Source of the DNA: Anseranas semipalmata
Lineage: Eukaryota > Chordata > Aves > Anseriformes > Anseranatidae
Length of the DNA: 64,000 nucleotides
NCBI GenBank assembly: GCA_013399115.1
Contig: VXAA01002187.1
Location: forward strand, 521,759-585,758
Direction: 5' to 3'
Under the pieces are notes generated by a model. That model was not told the origin of the DNA and made no database searches. It saw only the letters and a list, made by a program, of their open reading frames with translations. A program made the translations under genes and the position numbers. Of the stretch, positions 25,429 to 37,817 are shown in pieces (the stretch's first letter is position 1; each line of letters opens with the position of its first letter).

Positions 25429-26356
25429 TTTCTCTTTGAAGAAAATATTACAAAGGTGCTGATGTCTTCTTGTGACAGTATGATTATTTGGAAACTTTTA
25501 ATGTGGGGACATCCTCCAGTTTCACTTGTGGGGATAACACAAAGTAACTGGAAAACGAAGAAAAAAAAATCACCAAGTTAAGTCAAATGGTAATCACTGC
25601 ATAATTAATGAATCATCTTCCCTACTGTGTTTAATCCAGGATGATAATCAAATGTGCTTCAGTCCAAGCTAAAGTGTGATATCCTGTACGAAGTCCTACT
25701 AGCAGGTAGGTGAGTGGCTTGCAGACTTTTAAAAACTTGGATTTGAGTACTAATGAAGCTGTGTCTATGATTTATTCATACCACCTGGTTTTGTTATTTA
25801 AAGGCTTATAGGATATTATTGATCGTGCTTTTTGTAAATAAGCATTGCAGAAAAGGTAAAAGATTAATTTTATGTATACTCTGACCACATCCTTCTGTTA
25901 CATTGTTACCTACTTTCAGTGATGGAAATGGAAACTACGCTCACTTGTCAAGGGAAAGTTTACACAGTTAAATTCACTTACTTATTCAGCTCATGAATGT
26001 TGGTCTATATCATCAATACTGGACAGAGAATGTGGCTGACTCCCACAATAATTCTTGTGGATCTTCACTATTGATCTGCATTTTGACAATCTCTTTTCTG
26101 GCACTGCTTTGCAAAGTTAAATTTGGTCTGATATCACATGTTTGGGAAACAAAACCAGACATAAAAAAGAATAATGTCTTTTCTATCATTCCAGATATTC
26201 AAGATCATTAAGAATACAGGCATTTACATCATATATTTGCATCACACAATGTTTTCATACGTCACCCAAAAATTATATAATATTGTAACCATGATCACCA
26301 GAAGCAGCTGATGACAACAGTGTGACAGCCTCAATGTCTGTGCTGACTGCATTGGC
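25429..26356. other. Intergenic, nothing recognised
   Basis: AT-rich unique-looking sequence. There are no motifs or long open frames of note. Confidence 0.65.
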
Positions 26357-26361
26357 AATGC

Positions 26362-26947
26362 TTTTGTGGTTTAACCCTGGCAGGCAGCTCAGCCCCACGC
26401 GCAGCTTGTAGTTCATTCTCCCCAGGTGGGATGGGGGAGATAATGGGAGAGGTAAAAGTGCGAGAACTCAAGGGTTGGGATAAGGACACTTTGCTAGGCA
26501 AAGCGAAAGCCGCACGCACAAGCAAAGCAGAACAAGGAATTCATTCACTGCTTCCCATCGGCAGGCAGGTGCTCAGCCACTTCCAGCAAAGCAGGGCTCA
26601 TCACACATAACGGTTTCTTGGGAAGCCAAACGCCGTCACTTCGAACGTCCCCCCTTCCTCCTTCTTTTCCCCAGCTTTTATTGCTGATGCCATATGGGAT
26701 GGGACATCCCTTTGGTCAATGGGGTCAGCTGTCTTCGCTGTGTCCCCTCCCAGCTCCTTGTGTACTCCCAGCCTCCTGCTGGCAGGGTAGCACGAGAAGC
26801 TGAAGTCTTTGTCTCTGTGTGAGCACTGCTCTGCAACAACTAAATCACCCCTGTGTTATCACCACTGCTTTCATTAAAAATCCAAAACACAGGATTGTGT
26901 GAGCTTCTACAAAGAAACTTAACTCTGTCCCAGCCAAAACCATGACA
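26362..26947 (-). mobile_element. Solo LTR of an avian endogenous retrovirus (ERVL-like family)
   Basis: A 586-bp element with the sequence features of a bird LTR family that I recognise. On the plus strand it runs from a GTGGTTTAACCCTGGCAGGC start to a CCAGCCAAAACCATGACA end, which places the LTR sense strand on minus. A 5-bp target duplication, AATGC, flanks it exactly (26357-26361 and 26948-26952). A TATA-like region on the sense strand (near 26671-26684) reads AATAAAAGC. No gag, pol or env sequence is adjacent, so this is what remains after LTR-LTR recombination. The terminal TG is mutated on one side, so it is not recent. Assignment to the ERVL group is from memory of the family and less certain than the LTR call. 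Confidence 0.85.
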
Positions 26948-26952
26948 AATGC

Positions 26953-27395
26953 CAAGGCACTCTGTTATCAGGCAGTAAGATCCCACAGCAGCCTGGCACC
27001 AGAAGACTGTCACCTGTGTAGAGTTTTCAGGACCCTGAAGCATCCCCAGCCTTGAGCCTTACTTGATTCTGTGGGAATCAATCTTAAAAAAATAGCCTCT
27101 ATTGCTAAAGAGAAAACAAAGGAAATTTTTCCAATTTAGAGATGACTAGTTTTATTTCACTTTTCAGACAGCTTCTGTATTCCCATTATTCCACGTCATT
27201 TTAAACTTAGCCACAGCAGTAATATCCTGTTTTCTTCACCTGGTGGAACTGATGAATTACCTCCTCCTTATCTCTGTACTAATAGCTTACATCTAGTCTT
27301 GACTGACTAACAGTCCATCTATAGAAATTTCTGTTTGACTTCAACTCTCACCTATGTGAGGAAGTTATCTGAGTCACTGGGGACATCTGAGCACT
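26953..27395. other. Intergenic, nothing recognised
   Basis: AT-rich spacer between the solo LTR and the hexamer repeat; no features seen. Confidence 0.65.
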
Positions 27396-27466
27396 AGAAT
27401 TTAGAATTAGAATTAGAATTAGAATTAGAATTAGAATTAGAATTAGAATTAGAATTAGAATTAATT
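27396..27466. repeat. (TTAGAA)n hexanucleotide repeat at the 3' tail of a CR1
   Basis: About ten pure TTAGAA units abut the 3' end of the minus-strand CR1 that follows. Read on the CR1 sense strand the unit is TTCTAA, so it looks like an expanded CR1 tail. Confidence 0.95.
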
Positions 27467-28910
27467 AGAACAGTTCAGTTGGAAGGAACCTTCAAAGACC
27501 ATCGAGTCCAACTGCCTGAGCACTTCAGGGCTAACCAGCAGCTAAAGCACGTTGATGAGGGCATTGTCCAAACGCCTCCTGAGCACTGACAGGCAGGGGG
27601 CAGCCACCACCTCTCTAGGAAGCCCGTTCCGGTGTCTGGCCGCCCTCACGGTAAAGAAACTTTTCCCGATGCCCGGCGTGAACCTCCCCTGGCGCAGCTT
27701 CGTGCCGTTCCCGCGCCTGGCCATCGGTTCCCAGGAGCAGAGGCCGGCGCCTCCCTCTCCGCTTCCCTCCTCAGGAGGCTGCAGAGAGCAGCGAGGTCGC
27801 CTCTCGGCCTCCTCTCCTCAGGCTGGGCAGCCCGGGTGTCCCCAGCCTCTCCTCACAGGACATGCCTTCCTGCCCTTCCACAGCTTTGTTGCCCTCCTCT
27901 GGACGCTTCCAAGGACCTTAACGTCCTTCTTGTGTTGTGGAGCCCAGAGCTGCACGCAGTGCTCCATGTGAGGCCGCACCAGCGCTAAATACAGCGGGAG
28001 AACCCCCCCTTCTGACCGGCTGGCTGTGCTGTGTTTAAAGCACCCCAAATGGGGTTTGCCCTCTGGCTCCAGGTCACGCTGCTGGCTCGTGCTGAGCCTG
28101 CTGTCGCTGCACTCCCGGGTCCCTTCCTGCTGAGCGGCTCCCCGGGCACTCGGCTCCCAGCCTGAGCCTGTGTCCGGCACTGCTCTGTCCCGGGGGCTGA
28201 ACCCGGCATTTCCCTGTGTTGAACTTCATGTCATCGCTGATGGCCCAAAGCTTCAATGTATCTAGATACTTCTGCAAGGCCTCTTGTACCTCCAGACAGT
28301 CAACAGCACCTCCCAGCACAGTATCATCAGTAAATTTACTAGGGATGCATTCAACTCCTGTATCCAGATCATTGATAAAAATGTTGAACAGAACTGTCCC
28401 GAAGAGTGAGCCTTGGGGAACAGTGCTTGTCACTGGTCGCCAAGCAGATGTAGCCCTGTTCACTACAACCCCTTTCAGCTCTGCCATTCAGTCAGTTCTT
28501 CTCCCAGCATACCATGTACCTGTTCAACTCCTAGTTGAAAAATTTGTCCAGAAAGATACTGTGACCAGTGGTATGAAAGGCCTTACTAAAATGCAGGAAT
28601 ATTACATCAACCGCCTTCCCTTCATCCACTAAGCAGGTGGCCTTGCCATAGAAGGAGATCAAATTACTAAGACAGGACTTTTCCTTCATGAAACCATGTT
28701 GACCACGCCTGATAATAGCTTCATTCTTCAACTGCCTTTCAATAGCACCCAGGATGATCTTCTCCATAACTCTTCTGGGAGTTATGTAACCTCTGGACTG
28801 AGGTTAGACTAACAGGTCTTCCTGGGTCTTCTCTCCTGGCCTTCTTGTAGATCGTCAACCATGGCCACCTGAGTCAATTACCTGACTTTGTCACCCTGAC
28901 TAACAATGAA
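27467..28910 (-). mobile_element. CR1 LINE, about 1.44 kb, RT domain to 3' end
   Basis: The longest nearly continuous CR1 of its subfamily here. On the minus strand, from 28767, it reads MEKIILGAIERQLKNEAIIR, then QHGFMKEKSCLSNLISFYGK, then VIFLHFSKAFHTT. After a frame shift it continues [20 protein letters not shown] and [12 protein letters not shown]. Motif A has H instead of the catalytic D (FLHFSKAF) and the usual FADDT box reads FTDDT. Frame breaks lie near 28530 and 28200. The part at 27560-28200 is unusually GC-rich for this window. Its FTDDT region is the same subfamily as the copy at 18302-19256. Confidence 0.95.
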
Positions 28911-31695
28911 ACGCAAGTCTAAGTTTCCATGGAAATGATACAAATGAGATAAAAAATGATATATAACAAAAAGTGGATTCCAGATTTGTTGAATCTTCTG
29001 CAGAGTTATAAAAATAAAAATGTTATTTTAAAGCTTAATCAATTTTTTATTTATACTTTTTTAATAGAAGCTGACACTCACGGCAAATATTTTGTAGGTA
29101 TTTGCCTGCTCTACCTTGTTCAGTTCCACATCATTTAATAAAATATCTCTGAGAACTGGAGAGGGGGTATTTAACACTACCTTCAGAACAAGAGGTGGCA
29201 AGATTCCTCATGAACCATTGGAGGTAATTAAAGGGGTTTTAGATGGCCAATTATTAAGGAGAGCAGTATTTTTCCTAAGTGATAGAACCTCATTTTCATT
29301 CTTAAAGATTAGCCATCCCTCATTAATCTGAAACAAAACATCAAGAAAGCTGCTGAAATTTCGTGTTTGGTCTGTCTAGTTCCAGCTAGACATCTCAGTG
29401 ACACTTGGAGTAATTTCATAAAGGGGAGGGCTGTATAATCACTAATAATACGACTTGTCAAGAACTGTTCCATCCATCAAGTTAATTTCTTTGGCTCCTT
29501 ACAATATCTTTAGAACAGTGAAGTGAAGTGAACCTCAGATCCTTCGTATCTGCTTTGCATTGGAATATAAAAGAAAATGTAGAGACAGTGGGAAAAAAAT
29601 GAACCGTAAGCATCTGACTTCATATAAGAAAGATAAATTAATCAGTTCTGTAGCTGCCTACTATATTTGATGGAAGATATTCATGGAATTTCTACACTGG
29701 GTGCAAATTATATTTTTAAATCAATGGATGAAAAAATACATACACATATATGAAAGAGTTTATATGTTAAAACTTTTTGTTTCTCAAAGAATACTGTTTA
29801 TTTTTCAAAATTAGAATACCAGATATATCGCAATTTTCTTTCTTTTCTTTTCTTTTCTTTTCTTTTCTTTTCTTTTCTTTTCTTTTCTTTTCTTTTCTTT
29901 TCTTTTCTTTTCAGCTGTATGAAAGGATGAAATAACCAACAATCAGGAGAGAAAAAACAAAGAAAAAAAAATGTGTGCACCAGATTTTGGATCAAACAGC
30001 TTGAAATGATCAGTAAAGTTATTTCTGTGTACGAAGAAAATAAAGCTGAATAACATAAACCAAACTAAAGCTATAACACCAATTTTCTTATTTGGTGTTA
30101 AGTACTGGAAGTTATCTTATCCACATTGTTGATATAGATCTTGGAAAATGTCAACATTGTGACACATTTGTTCAGACTAAAATTTTAGTTTGCCTTTAAT
30201 ATCTGCAGGAGACAGCAAGAGCTTTGTAATTTAAGTCTCTTTATAGGAATGACTCCACAACTATAATCCATAACTCACTGGTGTCTGTGAAACGGAAAAA
30301 AAAAAAAAAAAAAAAAAAGTGTCTTCATNTTCAGTTAAAAGGTTGAGACCAAGAATGCCCAGCAGTCCATGAAAGGTTGTGAGAGTTGGCAGTAATCAAG
30401 AACTCTGAGGATCATCATAAGATGGAGACTGCTTTTGTCTCATGTTCATCAGGATGTGCACGATATCTGCGCTCAGGCCATTTGATGGCTTTCACATTCT
30501 CCTTCACACAGCTTCCTTCATCTGTGCACCTTAGTAACAGCATGTACCTAAACACAATTTTGTGTGGCTTGTCTCAGTTAGCTTTATAACCACTTTTTGT
30601 CCTTCAGTTCTTTAACTGAACACTAGCTCTGCACCTTTACGACCAGAATTCATTATATATGCCCAATTCTGACACGGATTTCTTGCAGGCTGGCAGCACA
30701 ATTCCCCCTGGTCTCAGTTTTACTCATAAAGGAAAGCATCCAATGACTGCTAATGGATTTGAAAGCCAATATTTTACTGTTTTCAACATAGTTGGAGGTA
30801 AAAAGAGCTAAAAAAGGTTTCTATGAGGCATCATTATTTTAACAAATCTAAAGTGATCCATCCTGTGTATACTATTCCTGAGGCATTCCTAGAAGCATTC
30901 ATTTAAGTGATAGTGTTTTCTTAGTAGGGAAGGCAGAATTTCAAGGATTCCTCTTTATTTCTAGATGTCCCTTAGAATACGACTGTTAACAATTGTATTT
31001 GATTCCACGGAACACAGAATAAAAATTACAACATAAAAACTACTGTAGCTAATAAGGAAATCCAACCAGGTACAAGAACTGTGCATTTTCCTTTGAATCC
31101 CTTGCATCGAGTAAGAAATTTAATATAGCCTGCTGTTCTTTCTGATAACAGATGACAAAACAACATTCAGCATTTACAACAATTAATTGAAAATACATGC
31201 TAAGATATTATTATTTGGCTTTAAATCTATTGCTTCCCCTTCAGACAAAATCATATTTCTCTAGGACAGACAGCATATATGAAAGTCCATGTTCACATTT
31301 TTCTTTGAAATACAACCCTTCTGAGTACCACAGAGTTCCAGCTAGAGGTCTCCTATAATTTCTGTTTGCTGCTGCTGAGAGCTATATCTCACAAAAGTCA
31401 TAACAATGGCAGTGTGCTAATCGAAAAATGTTTGAGAGCTTTCAAAATGAGGATAGTGCTTTAAAAGGCTTACAGCTGAAGTTGAGTCACTGATATTATG
31501 CTGTTTTTAAAATGGTAATTCTATCACAAACTACAAAGAGGAGCATCATTGCTGAAAAGCTGAAATGATCTTTCCATTCTGCTCAGCATTGGAAAGGGCT
31601 CAGCTGAGAGGCTGGGTCCAGGCTGTTTTGTTTTTTTTTTCCTGAGGTCTGCTGACTAATTAGGGAAGATTCAAAGGAAACAACCATGGCAATCC
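28911..31695. other. Intergenic, simple repeats only
   Basis: AT-rich. It contains the (TTTTC)n at 29834-29912 and an A run at about 30297-30318 with a single N nearby (30329). No gene or element recognised. Confidence 0.65.
29834..29912. repeat. (TTTTC)n pentanucleotide microsatellite, about 15 units
   Basis: Nearly pure TTTTC units, the reverse complement of the (GAAAA)n repeat at 7981-8087. The lysine/arginine-rich frame on the minus strand is an artefact. Confidence 0.97.
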
Positions 31696-32272
31696 CCTTG
31701 GAGGAGGTGATTCTCTCCCTCTCCTCTGCCCTTGTGAGAGCCCACCTGGAGTACTGCATTCAGATCTGGGGCCCCCAGCCAAGAAGAACATGGACGTATT
31801 AGACGGAGTCCAGAGGAGGGCCACGAGGATGATCAAAGGGCTGGAGCACCTCTCCTATGGAGACAGGCTGAGGGAGTTGGGGTTGTTCAACCTGGAGAAG
31901 AGAAGGCTCTGGGGAGACCCTGTAGCGGCCTTCAGTACCTAAAGGGGGCCTACAGGAAAGCTGGGGAGGGACTCTTTGTCAGGGGGTGTAGTGATACAAC
32001 AAGGGGTAATGGTTTTAAACTGAAAGAGGTTCAGTTTAGACTAGCTATGAGGAAGAAATTCTTTACTCAGAGGGTGGTGAGGCACAGGAACAGGTTGCCC
32101 AGAGAAGTTGTGAATGCTTCATCCTTGGAAGTGTTCGAGGACAGGTTAGACAGCATTTTGGGCAACCTGATTTAGTGAAAGATATCCCTGCCTATGGCAG
32201 GGGAGTTGAACTAGATGATCTTTAAAGGTCCAACTCAAACCATTCTATAATTCTGTGATTCTATGATTTTAT
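31696..32272 (+). mobile_element. CR1 LINE 3' fragment, subfamily B
   Basis: A plus-strand copy starting in the EEVILSLSSALVRAHLEYCI region. It passes [24 protein letters not shown] and GNGFKLKEVQFRL-like sequence, then the 3' UTR and a tail ATTCTGTGATTCTATGATTT. Stops and small indels make it inactive. Its 3' part resembles the copies at 58103-59095 and 61120-63360. Confidence 0.94.
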
Positions 32273-32575
32273 GAAGAATTATCTAAGGACTAGAAGTCCT
32301 GTAGACTGAAGAAATTTGTGTTCCTTAGTCTAGGGAAAAGGAGCCCAAGGTGATGTGCAGCTGTCTTCAACTATAGAAAAGGTAGATGAAAAAAGAAACA
32401 CTAATAAAATCTTCTTTATCCACCCTGAGGTTAGGGCAAAATATAACGGGCTTAAATTACATCAAAGAAGATTTAGATTTGACTTCAAGAAAAAGTTCCT
32501 AATTGTAAGTATATTTGGATGCTGGAACAGATTTACTTACATTGTTCAAGTGTCTCAGGATACTAATTATTTGCT
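32273..32575 (+). mobile_element. Degraded older CR1 fragment
   Basis: Weak but recognisable CR1 sequence: KFVFLSLGKRSPR-like, then RAKYNGLKLHQRRFRFDFKK, then a WNRFT-like stretch. It is much more diverged than its neighbour, so it is older. The open frame 32355-32801 starts inside it and is not a host gene. Confidence 0.7.
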
Positions 32576-35493
32576 GTTTCTTAAAGAGGGAAGTATCCAC
32601 TGTGAGCTCTATTGTCTTTTGTGTAATCAGTATAATACCTCCTCTTGTTTTCATCCTGAATCCCTAATAACTCAAAACATACTGCCCCTCACACCAAAAG
32701 GACAGACATCTTTCACAATCCTTACAGATGAATATGTAAGTGCATTTTCAGATTTGTGTGTCTGGAAAAACAGCAATGAAGACTACTGCACACGCAGGTA
32801 GAAAATTTATCGAAGAGTTATTCGAGAGGCTAGCATGAATCAAATGATCTGTAGAACTAGTGTTTGAAAGCAGCGCAGTTATGGATAATTGTTTTTCTGA
32901 ATAAATCTCACAATGTTTGTGTCTTTAAACCAGAAGGTTTTAAGACCACAGCCCGAAGGAGCAGCTTCAGTGACCAGTGAATTGCTTTTCCCAGAAGCAT
33001 TACAGCTTTTTAGTAACAAGTTTATAAATGCATTTCATCTCTCCTCTGTCTCCTGCAGTCCCATTCCCAGTAAATATTTATAAGTAATTTCTTTTACAGA
33101 ACAGCTGACATTCTGGGGAATTCCTAGTTTCCAGACAGTTTGCCTGACTAACAAGAATGGCTGAGGAGAGACCCATGTTGCTGAATTTCAGACACTGCTC
33201 AGACCTGCAAACACCAGACAGAAAGCATTCCAGGAACACACTCCTAGCTTCCCCTGTTCAAAGTGTTAAATATGATTACAGCTCATAGAGATAATACAGG
33301 TTTTATTTTAGCTGCATAACTTTCCACCATAAATGCAAAAGTTGTGAATAACAGTATCACTGATCTGTAAGGTTAACTAAATCATAGTTTTTAATTTAAG
33401 AGAATAATACACACAGCTGCCATGGAGCAACCAAAAAGGTTTCCTTAGTCTTCCAGTTCCTTTTTAAAAATCTATGTAATGTAAATACTAAGAATGCTAG
33501 GGAAAGTAAATGTTCGGCTACGGGGATTTTCAACTTTGTAAAGAGAGCATGAAGTGCATGAGAATTATTTCTACTTGGAGGACATCTTTGTGTGTTAAAG
33601 ATTACTCAGGCTAGAAACTGAAGCTTTTCATCTTACCTCTCACCTTAAGAAGCATAATGGCTTAGATGTGGGTGTAGTCAAGATAAATGCCAGTTAAGAA
33701 TGATAATGGTAAAAACTTTCTGCTTGGTCTTTGGGAGAGTGATCGTATTTCCTGCCCTTCGAGTCTTTGGTGATATTCTTAATGCATACGGATTTGTTTA
33801 AACTGATATTGCTTCCTTTGCCTTATAAAAATAACAACATATTAAGTTATTCTGGAATTTTCAGCTTCTTAATTTGATGTGTATTGGAGTAGCTCTTCAA
33901 AGTAGTCTACCATTAATACTGTACCTTTTGCAGAATTATAATCTAGTCCCAAAGAGACAGAATCAGTTTGAATGTACTTATTTTTAATTTGCAGAATACT
34001 GAATTTATGAAGAACAGTTTTGGTATTTTTAAGGAACTGGAGGTATGCCAACACTAGTGCTACTAAGATTTTTTTTCCTAACTACTATGTTGAACATGGT
34101 TAATTTCATACCAGTCATGAGATTTTACAATAGGTTGTAATAGACTGTGAACCTACATTTCCACATTATATCAAAATCAGAGGTGATAATTGCATTGTAT
34201 CATCCAACAATAATGGTCCAATTAACCTATCATACCCTGCTATAGTAGATTCCATTTTGATGCAGTAGCTATGTCTAATTNAATGGGTTCACTCTAAGCA
34301 TTAAAGAAGCAGATAATTCCCCACTTTCCATGCTAGAGAGAGCATTAAGCCCTAAATGAAATTGCTATTTTTCTCCTGCAATCTGGATTTTCCAAGGAAG
34401 GGTATATCTGGGATATTACGGAAAAATAAGCAAAGGTCTGTCTGGGATGACCATGAAATAATTAAACAGAGAAGTCTTGCCAGCAGTTTTCCTCATATTA
34501 GTCTAAGGTTCATAATGAAGAAAAGATGTTGGTTTTCTACAGCTTCTACAAACACCACCTTTATTTTCAGTTCCAGTTCCTCCCACTGACACCTGACTTC
34601 TGTAGACCCATTTCTTGTCATTTTACTCTTTTCTAGCAATATATTTCCCTGTTTTTTTTTGTTTTTGTTTGTTTGTTTGATCGATTTTGTTTGTTTGTTT
34701 GTTTGTTTTTTGAATTGCATATACTTTTCAAGTGAACTTACATAAACACGAAATTCTCAAAATCTGCCAGAAGTCCTCAGTGAATCATGAATAATGTGGT
34801 TACAATGAGGGTGCCCTTTGGTAGTGCTCCCACGTTCTAGGGCTGTACCTAAATGAGTGTTTGCCTCATCTCATTTACATAAAATTATCTTGACTTTTCT
34901 CTTAGAAACCTGGTCCTACAGCCATGTTAGACCTTATGTAGATAAAGAGGAAGTATCCCTGTCTTTTTCAGTAGATAAACATAAAATCAGAGAACAAGAG
35001 CAATTCAGTTTGGAAGAAAAAACAGATTTAAATTTATACAGCCATTTCACAGTGAGGAAGTCAAGACAGAAAAACATCTGCAGAGTGTGGCACAAACATA
35101 GTGGGGATAAGTATGCTGAGGTATCAGTATGCTTTCTGTGATTTCTTCTCCTCAGCTCAATTCAAGGTTAAACTTAAAGCAATCCTACTTGACATGCTTG
35201 GGGAAGAAAGTGGAGGAGAAGAAGCTCTTGCTCTGCCTGGAGACAACCGCACTGGATGGCATCTCCTATTGCACCTAGTATAACTGTTATATTCATAACC
35301 CACCCATGTCTCCATGAGTGGTATGGGTTCAAGGAAAGGCTTCTTCAAGGAAAAGCACTTCTTTCTCCCATAGGGGGCTGTAGGAAGGAATTCATCTTTC
35401 CGTGGATGGGAGGCTGTGAATGATTTTCACAGAAACCAGCTTTTTAATTGATATAAATATGGATCTTCTGGAGTTATCCAAGTGTGAATTTTC

Positions 35494-35557
35494 TTTTTTT
35501 TTTTTTTTTCANNNNNNNNNNNNNNNNNNNNNNNNNNNNNTTTTTTTTTTTTTTTTT
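35494..35557. repeat. Poly-T block interrupted by a 29-N gap
   Basis: A 16-base T run and CA precede Ns at 35512-35540, then 17 more Ts follow. The gap is probably a longer homopolymer or low-complexity run that could not be assembled. Confidence 0.95.
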
Positions 35558-36655
35558 CTGTCTCAAAAATTAGTGGAACTGTAGAAACTGGAACTTAGAA
35601 AGGCCAAAGAAATAATTGCTATACAATGGCTGAGAAATCATTAGGGAAAGATGAGGGCTTCCACCTCAGGATAGAGGAAATGGAAGAGGTATGCACTGGA
35701 AGTATTTTGGGGAAGAATTAACAGATAAGACAGAAATAAATGGGGAAATAATTGAAAATCAAGGATACCTCAAAAGGTGAATAAGACTGCTGTACCAAAA
35801 AAATAAAAAAAATAAAAAAAGAGAGAGTTAAAAGACAGAAATGATAATATTTATGCTTTATAGATGCATACTGACTTGAAATGTGGAAAAATGTTTTCTA
35901 TAAAATAGAGATGATAAACTTGTTTGTCTTATTACTGTCATCAAACAATATCTGGACTCATGTTTGCAGACTATAATTGGCAGATTTCCATTTATGCCAG
36001 TTTCTTGTTTCCTTCACATTTCTGTTCCTGATATCAGCAAAAAGAAGTGTTAATTAACCTTAGCAGTAAAGCAATGTAAGACCATGTTCTGAATTCAAAA
36101 CATCTTCTGACAGGAGACGGTAATCTGCAGTAAATTGTAAGTAATGCTGGCCTGTCAATTAAACAGGACAAGATAGGGAAAAAGGGCAGAAGACCTTCAT
36201 ATTGTTTTCTTGAACTGAAAAGATCAACAACTTGGTCAGTCAGAAATAATTGTCTGCATCACTGCCTGCAATTACTTTTAATGGGACTGTGGTAATATCT
36301 GCCTACCGTGCCTATACAGTACTTGTGAGACAGAGAGATGAAACAGTGTTTGTTCACATTTTTGAAAGGCATGACTCAAGGAGAGATGTTTCACTGCAGA
36401 ACTGGATGTGTTTCAGAAAGAAATGCACAGAACTATGACGTTCTGTAAGTTGTCTGAAAACAAGTACAACAAACTTCTGAAACAGGACAAAATTATTCAG
36501 AGTAACTATTACACTAGGCTTGGATAACAATAATAATGCTGTGCGTGGGCTGGCTAAATAAAACTAACTTAATTGAAGATGTTTCTGTAAAATTGCTTTT
36601 TTGTTTTATTTTGTTTTGTTTTTGTAATCATAACCTTTCTTATGTTCTTGAACAG

Positions 36656-36767
36656 CTACCAGTCAAACCTTCCCAAACTGAAGGAAAGAAGGCGCTGTGC
36701 AAAGGAAACACTGTGGTTACATGGAGGGGGCAGATCCATGCTGTTGTTTCTTACCAGCCTTCTGGAG
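36656..36767 (+). other. Exon-like segment with strong splice signals, plus strand
   Basis: A 112-bp segment preceded by a good acceptor (pyrimidine-rich, ATGTTCTTGAACAG) and followed by CTGGAG|GTGAGA. It is more GC-rich than its surroundings and open in two frames, one reading YQSNLPKLKERRRC then AKETLWLHGGG. I recognise no protein. It could be an exon of a non-coding transcript or chance. Confidence 0.2.
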
Positions 36768-37817
36768 GTGAGAAAGAGCACCAAAACCAGGCTCCTAAAG
36801 CAGCTGCCAGAGGTGACCAGGGTCCTTAGGAGGAGGAACCAAGAAACAAAATAGAGGACACAGTGAAGAACATATGGAGAGGAAGAAAAAGGAAAGGCGT
36901 TGGTGTCCAAGGTAGAAATGGTCTTGTTTTCCGAATTTTCAATCACAGTGGAAATTTTTGATAGGGTAGATACAAAGGTCAGCCTTTTGATAAGGTGGAT
37001 GAAAACCAACAAAGTCCTGTATGTTTCTTACCTACAGTTTACTTAGAAGAAATATTTTGTATTTTTATTTTTCATTTTTTTTAGGAAAATAGATTTTTTC
37101 TTGATTCCCTTTCAGTTTTATTTTTTTTATATAACTCTCATTAGATTTTTATGTGTTTTTCATAGGCATTCAATGTTTGTTTGTTAGTCACCTGCTCCTA
37201 CAAAGTTCATACCAAGCAGAAAATGGAAAAATAATATTTCTACTAATATGGTTTCAGAATTCAAATGATATTTTCAATATGTGATATCAAGAATGACTGA
37301 GGCATGTGGTTTTTTTTTTGTTTGTTTGTTTGTAGTAAATAAGTATCTGATTATAAGTTTGTTAATTTATAAAATTAAATACACAATAATTAAAATTAAA
37401 CAACAAGCCAAAAAAGATGATAAACACCACAGGCCTCCTTAGTTTTCTAATTATGAAAGTTTCACACATACAGACAAAAAGTTCACTAAAAAACACATAC
37501 AGAAAAGGATACAATTATGGATGGCATACTTATCAGTGCATTTAAAAAAAATGCCATTTTTTTTCCTGTGGTATTTTCTTATTTTTTCTACTGAAGTCTT
37601 CTTACATGAAGAATCTATTGCTTGTTGTCCAAATCATGTCATGATTTTGCTAATTAATAATGAAGACATCTCTCTGTTCCACTAATAGAAAGAATTTCAG
37701 TTCTACAGCTGAAAATTATTAGTATGAGTTCTATATAGACATGTTACTCCAAGAAAATAAAAAAAGCCCATTTACAGACCACTGGCCTCTCTCGTCTGAG
37801 GGGTTTTCTCCACTTAC

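Noticed and set aside
27396..27466. Interstitial telomere-like repeat
   Set aside because: The unit is TTAGAA, not TTAGGG, and it abuts a CR1 tail.
32355..32801. A 148-codon plus-strand open frame as a possible host gene
   Set aside because: Its first third is degraded CR1 sequence; the rest has no domain or splice context.
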